64,000 nt of DNA. Origin: Oscillospiraceae bacterium (GTDB taxonomy: Bacteria; Bacillota; Clostridia; Oscillospirales; Ruminococcaceae). Shown piece by piece: positions 59,508-64,000 of the stretch. The notes under the pieces were generated by a model. That model ran no database searches and was not told where the DNA came from. It saw only the letters and a program-made list of their open reading frames with translations. The stretch is taken from assembly GCA_015067215.1 (NCBI GenBank), contig SVMW01000009.1:1-64000 (forward strand), read 5' to 3'. The translations under genes were made by a program, and so were the position numbers. How positions within the stretch are numbered: the stretch's first letter is position 1; the number at the start of each line of letters is the position of its first letter.

Positions 59508-61598
59508 ATGTTCGATTTTAACTCTCAATTCGGATCAAAACTTTTCAATGATACTGTTATGAAACAGCGTTTAAGGCCCGAAATATATGATGCTGTTTGC
59601 AAAATAAGAGATGAGGGTATGGTATGGGATCCTGTCGTTGCTGACGAAGTTGCTGAAGCAATGAAAAACTGGGCAATGGAACTTGGTGCAACACATTATG
59701 TGCACTGGTTTTCCCCTCTTACAGGAACCAACAGCGGTCGCCACGACAGTTTTCTGGACGGAAGCGACAAAAATGGAAAGCCTATAATCAAATTTTCAGG
59801 CAAACTCCTTTCCAAAGGTGAAAGTGATGCCTCAAGTTTTCCGTCAGGCGGTCTGCGTTCAACTTTTGAAGCAAGGGGCTATACAGTATGGGATGTGACA
59901 AGCCCTTGTTATGTTCAGGGAACAACATTATATATTCCAACTGCTTTTGCGGCATTTACAGGCGAAGCCCTTGACCAGAAAACACCGCTTTTACGTTCCA
60001 CACAGGCTGTAAACAAACAAGTTACCAAAGTCATGAATCTCCTTGGTTTTGATGATATCAAATCTGTCAAACCAACTGTAGGTGCAGAACAGGAATATTT
60101 CCTTGTTGATAAAGAATACTACTCCAAACGACTTGATATTAAAATTACAGGCCGTACAATTTTTGGTGCCAAACCACCTAAAGGTCAGGAAATGTGCAAC
60201 CATTATTATGGCAGTACCAAAGACCGTGTGCGTGACTATATGCGTGATGTTGACCGTCAGCTATGGGAACTTGGTGTTCCAAGCAAAACCGAACACAACG
60301 AAGCTGCCCCCGGGCAGTTTGAAATGGCCTGCGTTTATACAGATGCAAACATTGCCTGTGACCACAACCAGATTGTGATGAATATTCTGCGCAAAACAAG
60401 TGTTAAACACAATCTTGCCTGTCTTTTGCACGAAAAACCTTTTGTAGGCATCAACGGCAGCGGTAAGCACAACAACTATTCCCTTGCCACAAACACCGGT
60501 GAAAATCTTTTGAGTCCCGGTGCTAACCCTGAAGAAAATATAAAATTTCTTATAACTCTTGCCGCCTTTATCAAAGGTGTTGACGAGCATGCTGATTTGC
60601 TAAGACTTTCGGCTGCTGTAAGCGGCAATGATTACCGTCTTGGTGCTCACGAAGCCCCGCCTGCAATCATCTCTATCTATCTTGGTGATTATCTGCAGAG
60701 TGTTCTTGAAAAAATATCCCTTGGGCAGAACGCTCATATTGAAGAACATCACAAACAGATGAACCTTGGCGCAAAGGTGCTGTCCAGCTTTGAGCTTGAC
60801 GAAAATGACCGAAACAGAACCAGTCCGTTTGCATTTACAGGTTCCAAATTTGAATTCCGTATGGTTGGCTCTTCCCAGCCAATCGGTTTTGTAAACACAG
60901 TTATCAATGCAATGGTTGCAGTAAGTATGAAAGAATTTGCTGCACAGCTTGCCACTGCCGATGATAAAATTGCAAAAGCATACGAAATTGTAGGAGATGT
61001 TTATAAAAAACACAGCAGGGTTATATTTAATGGTAACGGATATTCTGATGAATGGGTAAAAGAAGCCGAAAAACGCGGATTGCCAAATATCAGAAGCACC
61101 GTTGATGCTATTCCTGTGATGATTAAACCTGAAAATATAGAGTTCTTTGCAAAAGCGCATACATACAGCGAGGCTGAATGCTATTCAAGATATGAAATTC
61201 TGCTTGAAAACTATGTAAAAACCATTACTGTTGAACTCAACACTGCTCTTGAAATGGTAAACAGACTTTATCTGCCTGCAGGTGCAAAATATCTTGGAAA
61301 ACTCGCCAAAGGCAACTACTATGCAATGCAGACAGGGTTTGTAAGTCAGGCTGCAACAAGACACCAGCAGGAAATTGCAAAACTTGTAGACAGCATAGCT
61401 GACTGCACCAAAAAGCTTACTGCTTCTTTTGACGCGGCTTTGAACAAAGCTGATATAATGGACCAGGCAAAAGCTTTATATACTGCTTTGCGCGATGACC
61501 TTGCAGGTTTGAGAAAACAGGTTGACACCCTTGAAACATATATGCCAAAAGATGAATGGCCGACACCAAGCTACACTGATTTGCTGTTCTATCTGTAA
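59508..61598 (+). CDS. glnN: Glutamine synthetase type III
   Basis: A 696-aa GSIII, the long form found in Bacteroidetes, Ruminococcus and other Clostridia. Motifs include THYVHWFSPLTG, FPSGGLRSTFEARGYT, TVGAEQEYFLVD (metal Glu), PGQFEMA and the ATP loop GINGSGKHNNYS. It assimilates ammonium into glutamine as a dodecamer. AAAGGAG lies seven bases before the ATG. It is monocistronic with its own promoter and terminator; no riboswitch or GlnR-like dyad was seen. Confidence 0.97.
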   Translation: MFDFNSQFGSKLFNDTVMKQRLRPEIYDAVCKIRDEGMVWDPVVADEVAEAMKNWAMELGATHYVHWFSPLTGTNSGRHDSFLDGSDKNGKPIIKFSGKLLSKGESDASSFPSGGLRSTFEARGYTVWDVTSPCYVQGTTLYIPTAFAAFTGEALDQKTPLLRSTQAVNKQVTKVMNLLGFDDIKSVKPTVGAEQEYFLVDKEYYSKRLDIKITGRTIFGAKPPKGQEMCNHYYGSTKDRVRDYMRDVDRQLWELGVPSKTEHNEAAPGQFEMACVYTDANIACDHNQIVMNILRKTSVKHNLACLLHEKPFVGINGSGKHNNYSLATNTGENLLSPGANPEENIKFLITLAAFIKGVDEHADLLRLSAAVSGNDYRLGAHEAPPAIISIYLGDYLQSVLEKISLGQNAHIEEHHKQMNLGAKVLSSFELDENDRNRTSPFAFTGSKFEFRMVGSSQPIGFVNTVINAMVAVSMKEFAAQLATADDKIAKAYEIVGDVYKKHSRVIFNGNGYSDEWVKEAEKRGLPNIRSTVDAIPVMIKPENIEFFAKAHTYSEAECYSRYEILLENYVKTITVELNTALEMVNRLYLPAGAKYLGKLAKGNYYAMQTGFVSQAATRHQQEIAKLVDSIADCTKKLTASFDAALNKADIMDQAKALYTALRDDLAGLRKQVDTLETYMPKDEWPTPSYTDLLFYL

Positions 61599-61618
61599 TA
61601 TATTTATTCAAAACAATT

Positions 61619-61655
61619 CCCCGTCGGAAACTGAAAATCCGACGGGGATATTTTT
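61619..61655. terminator. Terminator between glnN and citXG
   Basis: CCCCGTCGGA (61619-61628) pairs with TCCGACGGGG (61638-61647), followed by ATATTTTTATT on the plus strand. Confidence 0.9.
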
Positions 61656-61665
61656 ATTATAATAA

Positions 61666-62979
61666 TTATTCAGCTATAAAATACAGCAAAAAGCATATTG
61701 CAAGCAAATCGGCACAGCCACCGGGGCTGATATTAAGGGAAATAAATTCCCTGTTCAGATTATCCATTTGTTCTGTGATATTTTCAGCCTTGCTTTCAAT
61801 AATCATCTGTGCTTTTTTCTGCACCGTTTTTAATGTTTCGATATCAGAACGTTTGATGATATTTGTATCTTCCACCGATGCCATAAGCCTGCAAAGTGTT
61901 TTTGCCCCTGCAGTATTTATATCATCACCCTGTCCGATACATTTCTTTAAATATTCAAAGGCAGGTTTTACATCGGGATAGCCTGCTGCAGCCTGGCCGC
62001 GTATACCCTTGATTTTATGCTGTGCAAAAACCTGTTTACCAAAGGATTTGTGCTGTTCCATATTGTCAAAATCAGACAGGGACAGCTGTGCCATCTGTGC
62101 ACAGATATCCAGCACCGAATCAGCATCTGTCTCTTTGCCATTTTCTGACAGATAAGCTGTTGCAGCAACGATAATCCCAAGAGAAAATATTGCACCTTTA
62201 TGGGTATTTATACCCAAAGTATGGCTGAACATTTTGCGTTCAGCTTCTATACCGATAAAACGCAGATTTTCAAACAGCTGCTGCGGAGTTTTTTCGCTCA
62301 GTTCAATCGCTTTAAGCACACATTTTCTGAAATAATCATATAACGCAGTTGAACTGTCAATAAAGGTGAAAAAGTTCATATCTTTATGGGAACCATTATC
62401 CGCTCTGTCCACAAGACCCGGTTTTGGAGTAACTGCAACCTCATAAAGCAACGCTTTTACCGCCTGCTGTGCAATATGGTCGGCATACTGATTATTGAAA
62501 TAGTCACATATTGTTTTAACTGCAAACAGCTGGAGTTCATCTACGGTATGTTTGCGGGAACGTGCACAGCCACTGCCTGTGCTGCCGCAAATCATACAGT
62601 TTCTGCCGTCCATACCAATATCTGCACGGGATACCTTTTCTCCGTCAGGCTTGATAACATCAATATCAAACAGTCTGCCAAGTTCAAAGTTGTCCTCAAT
62701 CTGAACAGTGAGACGCTTTATATCTATTGGATTTTGCTGTAAAGCTATATACCATTCCACACCTGTTGTTTCGATATACTGCTCTGTTTTTATAACATCA
62801 ATCTTGTTTATTTTAAACAAATGAAGCAGTTTTGCACCGCCTTCAGCATAAGCTCGTACTATAATATCAGATATTTTGTACGGGCCTGCAATATTCATTG
62901 TGAAACACACAAGACAGCTGCAGTTTTTAAGCATTTGTTCCTGTCTCTGTACCCTTGTCTCCCTTGCTGCAAGCATCAT
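61666..62979 (-). CDS. CitX-CitG fusion (citrate lyase prosthetic group synthesis and transfer)
   Basis: A 437-aa fusion. Residues ~1-150 match CitX, which attaches the prosthetic group to citrate lyase ACP: ARETRVQRQ, LGRLFDIDVIKPDGEKVSR, RNCMICG. Residues ~170-437 match CitG, triphosphoribosyl-dephospho-CoA synthase: EVAVTPKPGLVDRADNGSHKDM and NTHKGAIFSLG. The ATG lacks a ribosome binding site. In-frame sequence upstream (KNQENYVDLP) also fits CitX, so the true start may be a rare codon upstream, overlapping nothing. It follows citC by about 50 bp. Confidence 0.92.
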   Translation of the reverse strand: MMLAARETRVQRQEQMLKNCSCLVCFTMNIAGPYKISDIIVRAYAEGGAKLLHLFKINKIDVIKTEQYIETTGVEWYIALQQNPIDIKRLTVQIEDNFELGRLFDIDVIKPDGEKVSRADIGMDGRNCMICGSTGSGCARSRKHTVDELQLFAVKTICDYFNNQYADHIAQQAVKALLYEVAVTPKPGLVDRADNGSHKDMNFFTFIDSSTALYDYFRKCVLKAIELSEKTPQQLFENLRFIGIEAERKMFSHTLGINTHKGAIFSLGIIVAATAYLSENGKETDADSVLDICAQMAQLSLSDFDNMEQHKSFGKQVFAQHKIKGIRGQAAAGYPDVKPAFEYLKKCIGQGDDINTAGAKTLCRLMASVEDTNIIKRSDIETLKTVQKKAQMIIESKAENITEQMDNLNREFISLNISPGGCADLLAICFLLYFIAE

Positions 62980-63028
62980 TGGCAGGTCTACATAGTTTTC
63001 CTGATTTTTCAGTTTGTTTATTTCTACA

Positions 63029-64000
63029 CTACTTTTTATAGCGGTAACCTTCTTTTTCTAAATATTCATAAGTTGTTGGAGGCACAAGATTTTTTGTTCC
63101 TTCAATATCACCTTTGTGGAGATAGTCACGGACAACGGAAGCACTGATTGCTCTGCCGTCACATTCTTTACGCTGAATTTCCACAACTTCAATGCCATAG
63201 GAAGACAGAACCTGTTTCATCTGCTGGTTATAGGCATTTGTAACCTGACAGGTTGGTTCAGTCCCTACAAAACGTTTGCTGATATTCATCTTTTTTGCAA
63301 AATGTTCACAGAAAATTTTAAGGTCAAGTATGCAGTTTGCATCCTCTGCCTTGGAAATATCCTTAATGAAATATGTCGGGAACACTGCAGAAGAAATAAG
63401 ATAGTCACTTGTCTGGTGAACAATTACATTTGGAATATCTGCAACACCTTTTTTTACAAGGTCGTAACGCACTGCTGCAGGAAATTCACTTTTGTCTTCA
63501 CTGAGTACAAACAGGTGCAGTGTATCGCACTGTGATGCTGCAGTTTCCACAAGGAAGCGATGACCGTTTGTGAATGGGTTGCAGTTCATAACAATTGCAC
63601 CTACATTTTCACCGTTGCCTTTTTCAAGGCTGTCAATATATCTGCCAATACCGTCACGGTCATTTTCCATAAGAAGAATATCTTCTGTCTGAGTAATAGG
63701 ATAAAACCCCATATCATTGAACATCTGATAATTTTTAGGCTTTGTAAACAGGAAAAGATGTTTTCTCCCCTTTTCATTTGCTCTGTTAATCATAAGAGTT
63801 ACAACTCTCGGTGAGAGACCATAACCCTGATATTTATCTGAAACTGCAATACATTTCAAAACATTTGCATGGAGAGAACATGTTGCAGCTATGTTGCCGT
63901 CAGCATCTACAAGATTTACAGTTTCTTCTATCTGTTCATCATAACGAAGATCCTGTTTTGCAAGGAATTCTTCAAGTTTTTTGCGTTTGCGAGGGTTCAG
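63029..64000 (-). CDS. citC: [Citrate (pro-3S)-lyase] ligase (start outside the window)
   Basis: 323 codons are visible; the frame stays open to base 64000, beyond the track's TTG start at 63859. The N-terminal part is the GNAT-like domain (NVLKCIAVSDKYQGYGLS), and the rest is the nucleotidyltransferase domain with NCNPFTNGHRFLVE, SEFPAAVRYDLV and DGRAISASVVRDYL. CitC acetylates the citrate lyase prosthetic group with acetate and ATP. The lyase subunits citDEF should lie to the right. Confidence 0.94.
   Translation of the reverse strand: MNPRKRKKLEEFLAKQDLRYDEQIEETVNLVDADGNIAATCSLHANVLKCIAVSDKYQGYGLSPRVVTLMINRANEKGRKHLFLFTKPKNYQMFNDMGFYPITQTEDILLMENDRDGIGRYIDSLEKGNGENVGAIVMNCNPFTNGHRFLVETAASQCDTLHLFVLSEDKSEFPAAVRYDLVKKGVADIPNVIVHQTSDYLISSAVFPTYFIKDISKAEDANCILDLKIFCEHFAKKMNISKRFVGTEPTCQVTNAYNQQMKQVLSSYGIEVVEIQRKECDGRAISASVVRDYLHKGDIEGTKNLVPPTTYEYLEKEGYRYKK

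Noticed and set aside
1-64000. tRNA, rRNA, CRISPR arrays, transposases, prophage or integrase genes
   Set aside because: Intergenic regions were read for these; none showed cloverleaf, spaced repeats or the relevant protein motifs.

Overview
The window looks like chromosomal DNA of an endospore-forming, low-GC Gram-positive anaerobe of the class Clostridia, probably in or near the Ruminococcaceae/Oscillospiraceae. This is inferred from the sporulation genes (spoIIGA-sigE-sigG, ylmC/ymxH, yqfCD, a ylbJ-like gene, a ger operon), type III glutamine synthetase, citrate lyase maturation genes, strong GGAGG-type ribosome binding sites, and frequent TTG/GTG starts. No rRNA, tRNA, CRISPR array, transposase or prophage gene was seen. 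Most genes are housekeeping or sporulation genes in short operons closed by clear intrinsic terminators.

Left part (1-14.5 kb): the 5' end of rpsB with a structured leader; a NimA-like flavoprotein; brnQ with two tandem GNAT genes; the spoIIGA-sigE-sigG-ylmC sporulation block; a gerAA-AB-AC germination operon divergent from a DUF421/DUF4363 pair; nrdR; a TIM-barrel isomerase; and a fused secDF.

Middle (14.5-32 kb): a large DUF6311-like membrane protein; then the conserved run yqfC-yqfD-phoH-ybeY-dgkA-era-yqzL-like-recO-mutS2, which resembles the Bacillus cluster without pgpH (yqfF) and cdd; a YlbJ-like protein; an M20 peptidase with two membrane proteins (one DUF5058); and an AraC regulator-lipoprotein-rlmD run.

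Accessory stretch (32-38 kb): a 2TM protein with a degenerate Nudix box, a small 2TM protein, an APH-fold kinase, a DUF4298-TIGR04076 fusion with a possible internal start, a ccdA-tlpA redox pair, an FNT channel and a CarD-type regulator.

Right part (38-64 kb): pyruvate kinase; deoB; a P-type ATPase behind a yybP-ykoY (manganese) riboswitch; DUF554 and split thrE; femAB; a 28-codon leader ORF before metG; tatD; a methyltransferase; a circularly permuted GH3 beta-glucosidase; a blaI-blaR1-like pair with two perfect operators; a 122-bp inverted-repeat element; an aluminium-resistance/methionine-gamma-lyase-like enzyme; murD-GNAT; glnN; and a citXG fusion with citC running off the end.

No complete new system can be proven from sequence alone. 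The best candidates for something undescribed are the orphan 2TM/Nudix-like protein and its neighbours, the metG upstream ORF, the DUF4298-TIGR04076 fusion, and the palindromic divergent promoter region between gerAA and the DUF421 gene.
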